Source: an uncultured Clostridia bacterium (lineage in GTDB: Bacteria > Bacillota > Clostridia > Christensenellales > QALW01). From it: a stretch of DNA of 45,883 bases. Both the position numbers and the translations under genes were made by a program. This document shows, piece by piece, positions 7,696-15,868 of this stretch. Positions within the stretch are counted from its first letter, which is position 1, and the number at the start of each line of letters is the position of its first letter. The notes beneath the pieces were generated by a model, which saw only the letters and a program-made list of their open reading frames with translations, was not told the DNA's origin and did no database searches. The stretch lies in the NCBI GenBank assembly GCA_934465535.1, contig CAKSKV010000012.1:1-45883 (forward strand), in the 5' to 3' direction.

Positions 7696-9183
7696 TTAAT
7701 AAAGCGAATTTACAAAGCGGTCCAGCCCTGCGCGGCCCGCTTCGTCGTCCTTGAACACCGCCGCGTCGCCCAGCAGCTGCATACACAGCACCGCAAGCTC
7801 CCGCCGCAGTGCGGCGCGCGCTTTTTCCGGCTCGGAGCAATCGTATTTATCGCGGAAGCTGTCGGCCCACGAAATATGCGCGGCCGCCTTTGCTTCGTCA
7901 AAGGGCATGCCGGCCAGGTATCTTGCCGTCTGCTCCAGCTCCTCCTTAAGCCTTCCGGGCAGTACAAACAGCCCCATTACCTCTATAAGCCCTATGTTTT
8001 CCTTTTTTATGTGATGACGGCAGGGATGGGGATGAAACACGCCAAGCGGCCGCTCCGGGCTTGTTATATTGTTGCGCAGCACCAGCTCCAGCACGAATTC
8101 TTCGCCGTCCATGCGCATTATCGGGGTTATGGTGTTGTGCTTTTCTCCGTTTGTAAAGGCATATATCCCCAAGGCTTCATCGCTGTAATTATCCCATGCC
8201 GCGGTTATTTTATCCGCCGCATCGATAATTGCGCCGGGATCCCGCCCGCGCAGCTGCAGCGCCGGCATGGGCCAGTTCAGCACCGCCAGCCTTGCCCCGC
8301 CTAAGGCAGGGTATTCCCTGCGTATTCCGGTGCGCATCATGGGCATTACATACCGTCCGCCCTGAAAATGCAGGTGGGAAAGTATGGAGCCGCCCGCAAT
8401 GGGAAGCCCTGCGTTGCTGCCTATGAAATAATGCGGGAACTGCTTTTGAAAATCCGCCAGCCTGCAATAGGTTTTGCGGTTTATCTCCATGGGCGTATGC
8501 TGCTGACTGAATGCTATGCAATGCTCGTTAAAATAAACATAGGGGCTGTACTGAAAATGCCACTGCTCTCCGCTGAGGGTTATGGGAATGGTGCGCAGAA
8601 GCACTCTCGGGGGATGATTTATCCTTCCGGCATATCCCACATTCTCCACACACAGCTGACATGCGGGGTATGAAGCCGCCGGCGCCGAAAGCGCAAGGGC
8701 TATCTCCCGCGGATCCTTCTCCGGCTTTGTAAGGTTTATCGTCACCTCCACCTCTCCGTAGGGTGAAGGCGCACTGTAACGGATGTTTTTGGCTATCTGC
8801 GCGGTGCGGATATAGTTGCTGTTCCTGCACAGTGCATAAAACCACGCCGTAGCCGCCTCAATGCCGTCTTTGTCCCTTATTGCAAAAAAGTGCTCGCTCA
8901 CCTGCGAGGGCGGCATAAGCAGGCATCCGGCGATTTTATTATCAAATATCTCCCGGAAGGTCGGAGTATCGGCGGGCAGCATGCCTTTTTCGGCGGCATA
9001 GTCCACCATTTTTTCAAGTATGGCGGGAAAGTTATCGTTTTTCTCCTCACTCGCTCCGGGCGCATCCAGCTCAAAGAGCGCAAGCAGCCTGTTCTGCACA
9101 TAATATCTGTCCTGCGGCATGCAAAGGCCCTTCTCAAGAGCAAAATCCACGCACTGCGCTATAAGCGTTTTTATATCCTCCAT
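7696..9183 (-). CDS. galT: UDP-glucose--hexose-1-phosphate uridylyltransferase, Gram-positive type
   Basis: A 495-residue enzyme of the GalT2 family. It transfers UMP from UDP-glucose to galactose-1-phosphate, releasing glucose-1-phosphate. The active-site region SNAGLPIAGGSILSHLHFQGG is present, as are the family blocks EHFFAIRDKDGIEAATAWFY and FTNGEKHNTITPIMR. The length fits the long Firmicute form rather than the 350-residue E. coli type. The start is taken at the ATG at 9183 rather than the GTG one codon earlier. It is the first gene of the minus-strand galactose run and is divergent from galK across a 434-bp regulatory gap. Confidence 0.93.
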   Translation of the reverse strand: MEDIKTLIAQCVDFALEKGLCMPQDRYYVQNRLLALFELDAPGASEEKNDNFPAILEKMVDYAAEKGMLPADTPTFREIFDNKIAGCLLMPPSQVSEHFFAIRDKDGIEAATAWFYALCRNSNYIRTAQIAKNIRYSAPSPYGEVEVTINLTKPEKDPREIALALSAPAASYPACQLCVENVGYAGRINHPPRVLLRTIPITLSGEQWHFQYSPYVYFNEHCIAFSQQHTPMEINRKTYCRLADFQKQFPHYFIGSNAGLPIAGGSILSHLHFQGGRYVMPMMRTGIRREYPALGGARLAVLNWPMPALQLRGRDPGAIIDAADKITAAWDNYSDEALGIYAFTNGEKHNTITPIMRMDGEEFVLELVLRNNITSPERPLGVFHPHPCRHHIKKENIGLIEVMGLFVLPGRLKEELEQTARYLAGMPFDEAKAAAHISWADSFRDKYDCSEPEKARAALRRELAVLCMQLLGDAAVFKDDEAGRAGLDRFVNSLY

Positions 9184-9338
9184 CACCGTTTACCGCCCGC
9201 CTTGGGGCGCCTTTCTTTTTTCTCGGTTTTAGTTGTTTTTATATTTTGAAGCTTCTCATCCTTAAGCGCTGCGGATCGGCTTTCCTCGGCCGGTTCGGCA
9301 ACATGCAATAAGCCATGCCGACTGCCGATGCGCACATG

Positions 9339-9372
9339 CTTATCTGTATTATAATCTTATCTGTATTATAAT
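9339..9372 (-). promoter_or_regulatory. Tandem 17-bp duplication carrying doubled -10 boxes for galT
   Basis: CTTATCTGTATTATAAT occurs twice head to tail (9339-9355 and 9356-9372). On the minus strand each copy supplies a TATAAT. The outer one pairs with TTGTTT 16 bp upstream, giving a plausible galT promoter; the inner copy would give a second start 17 bp nearer galT. This sits in the 434-bp galT-galK gap, which holds no gene. Confidence 0.6.
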
Positions 9373-9408
9373 AGGAATCGCGTAAAAAAACAATATTAAA
9401 ATGGCACT

Positions 9409-9424
9409 TAAGCAAACGCTTTAG
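9409..9424. promoter_or_regulatory. LacI/CcpA-type operator candidate in the galT-galK gap
   Basis: TAAGCAAACGCTTTAG is a LacI-family style dyad with AGC/GCT arms around AAACG and resembles a cre site with mismatches at the outer positions. It lies between the two divergent promoters, a suitable place for carbon-source control of both gal units. No regulator gene is in the window. Confidence 0.5.
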
Positions 9425-9455
9425 ACGATATTTATATTTTCCGCACGATATTGAA

Positions 9456-9483
9456 TTGAAAAAATGCGGCTTTGTGGTATAAT
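9456..9483 (+). promoter_or_regulatory. Promoter of galK
   Basis: TTGAAA (9456-9461) and TATAAT (9478-9483) with a 16-bp spacer, 135 bp before galK. The leader contains an 8-bp inverted repeat, GGCGGCAG and CTGCCGCC near 9542-9587, which could pair around a 30-base loop. Confidence 0.75.
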
Positions 9484-9617
9484 TTTTGTGTGATTTCTTT
9501 ATATGAGCCGGATATAAGCCGTCCGTAAAAATATCGCCTGCGGCGGCAGCGGGGGCTTTTGCGTGCTCTGCCCAAAAAACTGCCGCCTCAAAAATAAATT
9601 ATCCACCGGAGAAGCAT

Positions 9618-10877
9618 ATGAAAACCGACCTTTCCAACCTTATCGACAGCCCCGAACAAAACGAAACTTTCCGCGCGCTGTATGCGGATATCCCGTCTGC
9701 ATGCAGGCGGTATAACGGCATTGCAGAAGCCTTTTCCCGCTTTTTTACGGGCAAGTGCTCCTTCTTTTCCGCCTCCGGACGCTGCGAGGTCATAGGCAAC
9801 CACACCGACCACAACGGCGGCCGCGTTATGGCGGCGGGCATAAGCCTTGACGCCGTTGCCGCAGCAGTACCCACGGACAATATGCGCGTGCGCATGATAT
9901 CTCAGGGCTTTGACGGCTGCTTTGAGGCGGATCTTTCCCGTCTTGAGCCGATAAACGCCGAAAAGGGCACCACCACGGCGCTCATACGGGGCGTTTGTGC
10001 GCGCTTTAAGCAGCTGGGGCTTAACATCGGCGGCTTTGACGCCTATGTAAGCAGCAATGTGCTGCGCGGCTCGGGGCTTTCCTCCTCCGCCTCCGTAGAG
10101 GTGCTTATCTGCACCGTGCTTTCCCATTTTTATAATTCCGGCGCCGTAACCCCGGAGGTAATGGGGGAAATATCGCAGTATGCAGAAAATGTTTATTTCG
10201 GCAAGCCCTGCGGGCTTATGGACCAGCTGGCCTGCGCCTGCGGCGGCATGGTGCATATAGATTTCGGCAGCGAAAAGGCCGATATAAAACGCTTAAGCTA
10301 TGATTTTTCCCGCCGCGGCTACTGCATGATAATCACCGATGTGCACGAGGATCACGCCTCTCTTACGGACAGCTATGCCGAAATAATCGGCGATATGCAC
10401 TCTGCGGCGGAGTATTTCGGCGCAAAGCGGCTTATCGATGTGCCTCAAAGCGCCTTTTGCGAGGCTGTTCCCCAAATACGCAAAACGGCGGGCGACCGCG
10501 CCGTACTGCGCGCCCTTCATTTTTATGAAGAAAATCTGCGTGTGGATAAAGCGGCTTCCGCGCTTGCGGCAAATGATCTTTCCGGCTTTTTTGCGCAGAT
10601 AAACGCCTCGGGCGAATCCTCCGCCCGCCTGCTTCAGAACCTCTGCATTCCCGGCAGCAGGGCACAGGCAGTGCCCTTGGCTTTGGCTCTTTCCTCTAAG
10701 CTGCTGGGCGGACGCGGCGCAGCGCGGGTGCACGGCGGCGGCTTCGGCGGCACCGTGCTGGCCTTTGTGCCCGCCGATCTTAAGGAGGATTACATTTCCC
10801 TTATGAACCGCACCTTCGGCGAAAACGCCGCTCTTTGCTTAAGCGTACGCTCCCTTCCCGCCTGCCGGGTCATATAA
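9618..10877 (+). CDS. galK: Galactokinase family protein (GHMP kinase)
   Basis: A 419-residue GHMP kinase that should phosphorylate galactose at C1. The N-terminal signature reads GRCEVIGNHTDHNGG, where classical galactokinases have GEHTDY; a GNHTDH form is, from memory, common in a clostridial branch. The ATP loop is GLSSSASVEV, and the C-terminal motif RVHGGGFGGTVLAF is typical. KPCGLMDQLACACGG contains the catalytic Asp region. The start at 9618 follows the GGAGAAG-type site in the preceding 15 bases. Divergent from galT, it supplies GalT with galactose-1-phosphate. The Glu to Asn change in the sugar-binding loop leaves some doubt about exact substrate. Confidence 0.88.
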   Translation: MKTDLSNLIDSPEQNETFRALYADIPSACRRYNGIAEAFSRFFTGKCSFFSASGRCEVIGNHTDHNGGRVMAAGISLDAVAAAVPTDNMRVRMISQGFDGCFEADLSRLEPINAEKGTTTALIRGVCARFKQLGLNIGGFDAYVSSNVLRGSGLSSSASVEVLICTVLSHFYNSGAVTPEVMGEISQYAENVYFGKPCGLMDQLACACGGMVHIDFGSEKADIKRLSYDFSRRGYCMIITDVHEDHASLTDSYAEIIGDMHSAAEYFGAKRLIDVPQSAFCEAVPQIRKTAGDRAVLRALHFYEENLRVDKAASALAANDLSGFFAQINASGESSARLLQNLCIPGSRAQAVPLALALSSKLLGGRGAARVHGGGFGGTVLAFVPADLKEDYISLMNRTFGENAALCLSVRSLPACRVI

Positions 10878-10955
10878 GGCCCGGATGCAGCATAAAGCCC
10901 TAAAGCCGCGCCCGAAAAGCAGGGGATGAATATCGCAGCAAAATATCGCAGCCAA

Positions 10956-11028
10956 ACCGGCCGCAAATGATATGCGCTCAAAAGATCGGATTTTTTTGAA
11001 GCATATATCACAAAGGGCCGGTTTTTTT
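10956..11028 (+). terminator. Long two-tier terminator after galK
   Basis: ACCGGCC (10956-10962) pairs with GGCCGGT (11016-11022), followed by seven T. Inside lies a second stem TGATATGC / GCATATATCA. The long loop means it might also be a folded small RNA end, but the position 79 bp after galK and the T-run favour termination. The 323-bp gap to the next gene otherwise holds its promoter and a short leader. Confidence 0.75.
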
Positions 11029-11058
11029 GCGCCTTTTGCCGAAAAATCAAGCTGCCGC

Positions 11059-11087
11059 TTGCCATTGCGGTTATATTATTTTATAAT
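11059..11087 (+). promoter_or_regulatory. Promoter of the amidohydrolase gene
   Basis: TTGCCA (11059-11064), 17-bp spacer, TATAAT (11082-11087). The leader ends with a 7-bp hairpin, AGCCGAA (11159-11165) and TTCGGCT (11181-11187), directly before the GGGAG ribosome binding site. Confidence 0.75.
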
Positions 11088-11200
11088 ACCCTTAAAACAG
11101 GTCTTGTAATGCGGCGCAGCCGGACTCTAACCGCAAAGCCGCCGCGTATCCGCAATATAGCCGAAATCCGTCCCATATTCTTCGGCTGAAGGGAGAAAAA

Positions 11201-12313
11201 ATGAAGCTGCATATAAAAAACGCAAAGCTGCTCTGCCCCGACGGCGTTTTCCGTCCGGGCGAGCTGCTGATTTCAAACGGGCGCATAGAAAGCGCGGGGG
11301 ACATGCTCTCCCGCCCCGACAGCACCGATATAACCGTTATCAACGCCGATGGCCGCTATGTAACGCCGGGGCTTATTGACGGCCACTGCCATGTGGGCAT
11401 AATGGAGGAGGGCGTAGGCACGCCCGGTGACGACGCCAATGAAACAAGCGCCCTGTGCACCCCGCAGATGCGCGCCGAGGACGGCGTAAACCCCTTTGAC
11501 CGCGGCTTTGACGATGCTCTGGAGGCCGGAGTAACCGCCGTTGTAACGGGTCCGGGCAGCGCAAATGTGATAGGCGGCACCTTCTGCGCGCTTAAAACCG
11601 TGCCCGGCACCCTTGAAGATAAACTGATAGCCGCCCCCGTGGCCCTGAAGGCGGCGCTTGGAGAAAACCCCAAGCGCATGCAGAAGGACCGCTGCGCCAC
11701 CCGTATGGCAAACATCGCCGCCCTTCGCGCCTTTTTGGAGCTTACGCGCTGCCCGGAGAAGGCGGAAGGCGCCGCCGCCCCCGTTGCGGCCGCCGTAGCG
11801 CAGGGGCTGCCCCTTAAAATTCACGCGCACCGCGCCGACGACATACTCTCCGCAATACGCCTGTGCCGGGAATACGGCGTAAAATACACCGTGGATCACT
11901 GCACCGAGGGCTATAAAATTGCCGATATTCTGGCAAGGGAAAAGGTGAACTGCATGATAGGCCCCACCATGATAACCCGCATGAAGGTGGAGCTTGCAGG
12001 GCTTAGCACGGAAAACGGCGCCATACTTGAGCGGCACGGGCTGGAGGTGGCAATAACCACCGACCACCCCGAAACGCCGGTTTCCCTCCTTGCCGCCTCC
12101 GCCGGCCTTGCCGTGCGCGGCGGCATGAGCCGCGAGGCCGCCCTGCGCGCCGTAACCGTAAACCCCGCGCGCATGTGCTCCATTAAAGGCATAGGCACGC
12201 TGGAGCCGGGCAAGGATGCCGATGTGGTAATATTCAACGGTCACCCCCTTGATATATGCAGCCGCGCCGTGTTTGTGGCGGTAAACGGCAGGGTGTATAT
12301 AAACAGGCTGTAA
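11201..12313 (+). CDS. Metal-dependent amidohydrolase (imidazolonepropionase-like)
   Basis: A 370-residue amidohydrolase-superfamily enzyme. The metal motif at strand 1 is LIDGHCHVG, followed by HAHRADDI and VDHCTEGY, each with a likely metal ligand histidine, and TTDHPETP with the catalytic aspartate. The C-terminus GTLEPGKDADVVIFNGHPL is the usual small beta-sandwich closing part. The substrate is not evident; this group includes imidazolonepropionase-like and cyclic-amide hydrolases in clostridia. The start at 11201 follows GAAGGGAG. It precedes a HAD phosphatase gene by 50 bp and the two could share a transcript. Confidence 0.85.
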   Translation: MKLHIKNAKLLCPDGVFRPGELLISNGRIESAGDMLSRPDSTDITVINADGRYVTPGLIDGHCHVGIMEEGVGTPGDDANETSALCTPQMRAEDGVNPFDRGFDDALEAGVTAVVTGPGSANVIGGTFCALKTVPGTLEDKLIAAPVALKAALGENPKRMQKDRCATRMANIAALRAFLELTRCPEKAEGAAAPVAAAVAQGLPLKIHAHRADDILSAIRLCREYGVKYTVDHCTEGYKIADILAREKVNCMIGPTMITRMKVELAGLSTENGAILERHGLEVAITTDHPETPVSLLAASAGLAVRGGMSREAALRAVTVNPARMCSIKGIGTLEPGKDADVVIFNGHPLDICSRAVFVAVNGRVYINRL

Positions 12314-12363
12314 TATTATAAAACCGCGGCGCCATTACCCGGCCGCCGGTATAAGGAGAAAAT

Positions 12364-13041
12364 ATGGGATACGATTATCTTTTGCTGGATGCCGACGGCA
12401 CGGTGCTGGACTTTGACAAAGCCGAACGCACCGCGCTTATTGCCGCGCTTAAGCAATTTTCCGTTGACCCCTCGGAGGAAACGATAGCGGACTATCACAG
12501 GATAAACAAGGCGCTTTGGGAGGCTCTTGAAAGGGGCGAGCTTACGCGCGAGCAGCTGAGCGTGCTGCGCTTTGAGCAGCTTGGTCGTCTGCACCCCGGC
12601 GCCTGCGCCGAAATGGCGCCGGTTTATATGGAGCAGCTTTCCCGATGCGCCTTTTTCCTGCCCGGCGCGGAGGACTTTCTCCTTAAGGCCTCAAAGCTTT
12701 GCAGCATTGCAATTGTAACCAACGGCCTTACCCGCGTGCAGAAGGGGCGGCTTAAGGGCTGCAATATGAGCCGCTTCAGCCGGGTGTTCGTCATAAGCCA
12801 GGAGCTGGGCGTAAGCAAGCCCGACGCGCTTATTGCAAAGGCCGCGCTTGAAGGGCTGGGCTGCACCGATCCGTCGCGCGCCCTTGTTGCGGGGGACAGC
12901 ATAAGCGCGGATATAATGCTTGCCCGCAACGCCGGTCTTCGCTCCTGCCTTATGTTTTCCTTTTCCCCTCTTGCGGATTACTGCGCCGATACCTATGACG
13001 GGCTGCTCGCCCTGCTGGACGGCAAAACTAACCGGGCATAG
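12364..13041 (+). CDS. HAD-superfamily 5'-nucleotidase, YjjG type
   Basis: A 225-residue HAD hydrolase. Motif I is LLDADGTVLDFDKAE with the nucleophile Asp and acid/base Asp; motif II is IVTNG; the lysine lies in SKPDALIAKAALEGLG; motif IV is ALVAGDSISADIMLARNAG. The pattern and length fit the YjjG/YfnB subfamily that dephosphorylates (often non-canonical) pyrimidine nucleotides. The start has AAGGAG. It lies 50 bp after the amidohydrolase gene. Confidence 0.85.
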   Translation: MGYDYLLLDADGTVLDFDKAERTALIAALKQFSVDPSEETIADYHRINKALWEALERGELTREQLSVLRFEQLGRLHPGACAEMAPVYMEQLSRCAFFLPGAEDFLLKASKLCSIAIVTNGLTRVQKGRLKGCNMSRFSRVFVISQELGVSKPDALIAKAALEGLGCTDPSRALVAGDSISADIMLARNAGLRSCLMFSFSPLADYCADTYDGLLALLDGKTNRA

Positions 13042-13102
13042 CGCTCTTTTCGAGGCAAATTCAATGCGGAATTTTCGGCTTGCTTGTGCAAACGGCAGGC
13101 GT

Positions 13103-13134
13103 TTGACAGCCCGGCCGTTATGTGATAATATAAT
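13103..13134 (+). promoter_or_regulatory. Promoter of the PnuC-type gene and its leader
   Basis: TTGACA (13103-13108) with TAATAT at 13126-13131 (17-bp spacer), overlapping a TATAAT at 13129-13134. Transcription would begin near 13140, just before the folded leader. Confidence 0.75.
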
Positions 13135-13152
13135 TTACGGAATTTAATCCTC

Positions 13153-13235
13153 TGCCACCGGGTAGAGATGCATTTTTAGCATCTGCGGCGCGTCGTTAGG
13201 TCTTGGAAGACGCGCAACGGGTGCTTTTGTTTTTT
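13153..13235 (+). ncRNA. Structured leader RNA of the PnuC-type gene (unidentified riboswitch candidate)
   Basis: Three stems are visible. P2 is AGATGC/GCATCT (13166-13171 and 13179-13184, 7-base loop). P3 is GCGCGTC/GACGCGC (13188-13194 and 13209-13215, 14-base loop). A closing helix TGCCACC (13153-13159) with GGGTGC (13219-13224) has one bulged C. The closing helix is followed by TTTTGTTTTTT, like a terminator, and then by a GGAGG site. A dedicated promoter, a three-way junction, a U-run and a vitamin-precursor transporter downstream suggest ligand-controlled attenuation. It matches no riboswitch class I can recall, and it lacks the TPP motifs. It may instead be a plain terminator. Confidence 0.5.
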
Positions 13236-13260
13236 AATTCATGTTCCGGAGGAAAAAGCC

Positions 13261-14022
13261 TTGAACCAAAACACCGCCGCCCCAAAAAGCGCAAATGTTC
13301 GGAAAAACACCGTCCCAAAAGGCCGCCTGCTGTCCCTGAACACCTTTGAGCTTATACTTTGGATAGCCTCCGTGCTTGTAACCTCTGCCGCATTTTTTAT
13401 TTTTGACCGCCGCAACTGGATGAATCTTGCCGTATCGATAACCGGAGTTACCTCCTTGGCCTTCTGCTCCAAGGGCAACCCCGCAGGGCAGGTGCTTATA
13501 ATAGCCTTCAGCGTGCTTTACGGCATTATATCCTTTGTGCAGCACTATTACGGCGAGATGATAACCTATTTGGGCATGACCGCCCCCATGGCGGTGGCCT
13601 CCCTTATTTCCTGGCTCCGCCACCCCTATAACGGCAACCGCTCCCAAGTTAGCGTAAACCGGCTCAAGCCTTTTGATTTTGTGCTGCTGCCCCTGCTGAC
13701 GGCCGCCGTCACCGCCGCCTTTTATTTTATCCTTAAGGCTTTTAATACCGCCGATCTTGCCGTAAGCACAGTATCGGTTGCCACAAGCTTTGCCGCCGTG
13801 TATCTCACCTTCCGCCGCAGCGCCCTTTATGCCCTTGCCTACGCCGCAAACGATGCAGTGCTTGTGACGCTTTGGCTTTTGGCCGCCTCAAGGCAGATGC
13901 AGTATTATTCCGTTGCCGTGTGTTTTGCCGCCTTTCTTGCAAACGACATCTACGGCTTTATTAACTGGCGCAGGATGGAAAAAAAGCAGGCCGCCGAAAA
14001 TGCCGCCTGCAAAAGTGTCTGA
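13261..14022 (+). CDS. pnuC: PnuC-family nicotinamide riboside/vitamin-precursor transporter
   Basis: A 253-residue polytopic membrane protein with about seven membrane segments, starting FELILWIASVLVTSAAFFIF after a short polar N-terminus. It ends in the PnuC-typical FLANDIYGFINWRRME. PnuC proteins carry nicotinamide riboside by facilitated diffusion; relatives carry thiamine, riboflavin or deoxynucleosides, and the substrate cannot be told here. The start is a TTG codon with GGAGGAAAAAGCC directly upstream, the only strong site in the region. The gene has its own promoter and folded leader and ends in a strong terminator. Confidence 0.85.
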   Translation: MNQNTAAPKSANVRKNTVPKGRLLSLNTFELILWIASVLVTSAAFFIFDRRNWMNLAVSITGVTSLAFCSKGNPAGQVLIIAFSVLYGIISFVQHYYGEMITYLGMTAPMAVASLISWLRHPYNGNRSQVSVNRLKPFDFVLLPLLTAAVTAAFYFILKAFNTADLAVSTVSVATSFAAVYLTFRRSALYALAYAANDAVLVTLWLLAASRQMQYYSVAVCFAAFLANDIYGFINWRRMEKKQAAENAACKSV

Positions 14023-14058
14023 TTACGCGCCCGCGTGTTCCCGCCCTGTTTATATTCG

Positions 14059-14084
14059 GCCGATCGGTTTTCCGGTCGGCTTTT
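14059..14084 (+). terminator. Terminator of the PnuC-type gene
   Basis: GCCGATCGG / CCGGTCGGC stem (one G-T pair) with a TTTT loop, followed by TTTT. It overlaps the stop codon of the convergent SDR gene. Confidence 0.85.
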
Positions 14085-14958
14085 ATGTATCCTTTCTTTT
14101 AAGAACATCCTTTTCAAAGCTCCACAGCTCGCTTTTCTGCTCGCCGCGGCAATAAAGCGCATACAGCGCCGCGCTTACCGCCCTGTCGGGCAACAGCCTT
14201 TTTGCAAAGGCCGCCATTCGGTATTTAGCCCCCACTATTATCCTTGGCGGCGGATTCTTTGCCTTTAATGCGCGCAGCACGCATTTGGCCGCGAGATCAA
14301 CCGGCGCCCCGTGCAGCTCATCCTTTACCATGGAGTTTAACGCACTGCAAAAGCCCGCCATATAGGGCGTGTTTTCCCCCGTCTGCGCGGTATACCTGCG
14401 CGCGGCGGTAAAGCCGGTGCGCGTATCTCCCGGCAGCACGCAGGCCACGCGCACGCCGAAGGGGCGCGCCTCGTTTCTTAACGCCTCCGCCGTGCCCTCA
14501 AGGGCATATTTGCCCGCGGAATAAAAGGCCTGAAAGGGTATGCCGAAAAGGGCGGCCACGCTGCTTATAAACACTATCGTGCCCCGTTTTGCCGGGCGCA
14601 TAATGCGCATTGCCTCCCTTGCGCAGCGCACCGCGCCGAAATAGTTCACCTGCATCAGCGCCTCCGCCTCGGCATCCGAGGTTTCCTCCACCGCTCCCGC
14701 AAGCCCGCTGCCGGCGCAGCACACAAGCCCGTCCAGCCCACCGGCATCCGCCGTTATAAATTCAAACGCTTCCCTTACGCTTTGTTCCCCGGTAACATCG
14801 CATCTTACCCCGGTAACGCCGTCCGTCTTTTCGCCGGTTATGCACCTGCGCGAAAGGTCGTACACCCGCGCCCCCTGCTGCACCAGCCTGCGCGCGCACT
14901 CCTTTCCTATGCCGGAGGAGCCCCCGGTAACCGCAATCACCGCATTTGAAATATCCAT
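14083..14958 (-). CDS. Short-chain dehydrogenase/reductase
   Basis: 291 residues. The N-terminal Rossmann motif is VTGGSSGIGKECARRL (TGxxxGIG) just after the start, followed by DVTGEQSVREAF, CCAGSG and the catalytic YSAGKYALEG (YxxxK) with the serine in FISSVAAL. It is an NAD(P)-dependent oxidoreductase of the classical SDR type with an extended C-terminus; the substrate is unknown. The start at 14958 has GAGGT about 7 bases upstream; a longer open frame from 15084 overlaps the next gene and has no site. It is preceded by two pseudouridine synthase genes on the same strand. Confidence 0.87.
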   Translation of the reverse strand: MDISNAVIAVTGGSSGIGKECARRLVQQGARVYDLSRRCITGEKTDGVTGVRCDVTGEQSVREAFEFITADAGGLDGLVCCAGSGLAGAVEETSDAEAEALMQVNYFGAVRCAREAMRIMRPAKRGTIVFISSVAALFGIPFQAFYSAGKYALEGTAEALRNEARPFGVRVACVLPGDTRTGFTAARRYTAQTGENTPYMAGFCSALNSMVKDELHGAPVDLAAKCVLRALKAKNPPPRIIVGAKYRMAAFAKRLLPDRAVSAALYALYCRGEQKSELWSFEKDVLKRKDT

Positions 14959-14980
14959 ATTTGATACCTCACCGTTTCCT

Positions 14981-15730
14981 TTATTTTTCCGCCGTCCCGG
15001 CAGGCAAAACAGCTTCCTGCGCACCGGGATAAAGCCCGTCCTCGAACAGGCTCCACGGCTCACCCTCCGGGCGGCGGCACACAAGGCGCATTTTTCCCTT
15101 TTTTATCGGATGCACAAGCTCCAGCACCGCCGCCCACAACGCAAGCTGCTGCCCCCTGCGGTTTACATTAAAGCCGTAGCGCTGATCCCCCCACAGCGGG
15201 CAGCCGATATGGGCAAACTGCACCCGTATCTGGTGCGGACGCCCGGTTTTCAGCCTTACCCGCACAAGGGTGAGCATGTTCTCCCCGCTGCCCGCCGTCT
15301 TGAGCACCTCGTAGGAAAGCTCCGCCCTTTTTGCGCCCTCCGTGCCTTCCTTTACCACCCTTACCGTATTGGTTTTCTGGTCCTTCAAAAGATAATCGGT
15401 AAGCGTGCCCTTTGTCTTTGCGGGACGGGAGCGCACCACCGCATAGTATATGCGGTGCATGGTATGGGTACGCACCTGCTCGCTCAGGCGCGCCGCGCTT
15501 TTGGAATTGCGGGCAAAAACCACCATGCCGCACGCAGGACGGTCCAGCCTGTGCACAAGCCCTATATACACCTGCCCCGGCTTTGAATATTTTATTTTTA
15601 TATATTCCTTAACCGTATCAAGCAGGCTCACATCCCCGCTTTCATCCGGCGCCGTGGGCTGATTACAGGGCTTGCGCACGGCAATTACCGAATTATCCTC
15701 GTATATGACCTCCGGCTGCACACCGTTCAT
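14981..15730 (-). CDS. RluA-family pseudouridine synthase
   Basis: 249 residues. The catalytic motif is GLVHRLDRPACGMVVFARN with the conserved Asp, and the family blocks RKPCNQPTAP and TGRPHQIRVQFAHIGCPLWGD are present. No S4 domain precedes the catalytic domain, so it is a compact RluA-like enzyme acting on rRNA or tRNA. The start at 15730 has AAGGAGG. The next upstream gene is a close relative, so the pair looks like a tandem duplication with divergence. Confidence 0.9.
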   Translation of the reverse strand: MNGVQPEVIYEDNSVIAVRKPCNQPTAPDESGDVSLLDTVKEYIKIKYSKPGQVYIGLVHRLDRPACGMVVFARNSKSAARLSEQVRTHTMHRIYYAVVRSRPAKTKGTLTDYLLKDQKTNTVRVVKEGTEGAKRAELSYEVLKTAGSGENMLTLVRVRLKTGRPHQIRVQFAHIGCPLWGDQRYGFNVNRRGQQLALWAAVLELVHPIKKGKMRLVCRRPEGEPWSLFEDGLYPGAQEAVLPAGTAEK

Positions 15731-15827
15731 GTTTTCCTCCTTAATACCCGCTTTTTGCAAAGCGGGCAGGCCTGCGCTGAAAAAGCGGCGGCATCATAAA
15801 AAATCGGGAATGGCAGAATAATCAAAA

Positions 15828-15856
15828 GGACGCCTTCCCCTGCCGGAAAAGCGTCC
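15828..15856 (-). terminator. Terminator after the second RluA-type gene
   Basis: On the minus strand a 12-bp stem (GGACGCTTTTCC with GGGGAAGGCGTCC) and a small loop are followed by TTTTGATTATT, 12 bp after the stop codon at 15869. Confidence 0.85.
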
Positions 15857-15868
15857 ATAAAAGCATAC

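Noticed and set aside
13153..13235. TPP or FMN riboswitch before the PnuC-type gene
   Set aside because: The CUGAGA and other conserved cores are absent and the element is too short.
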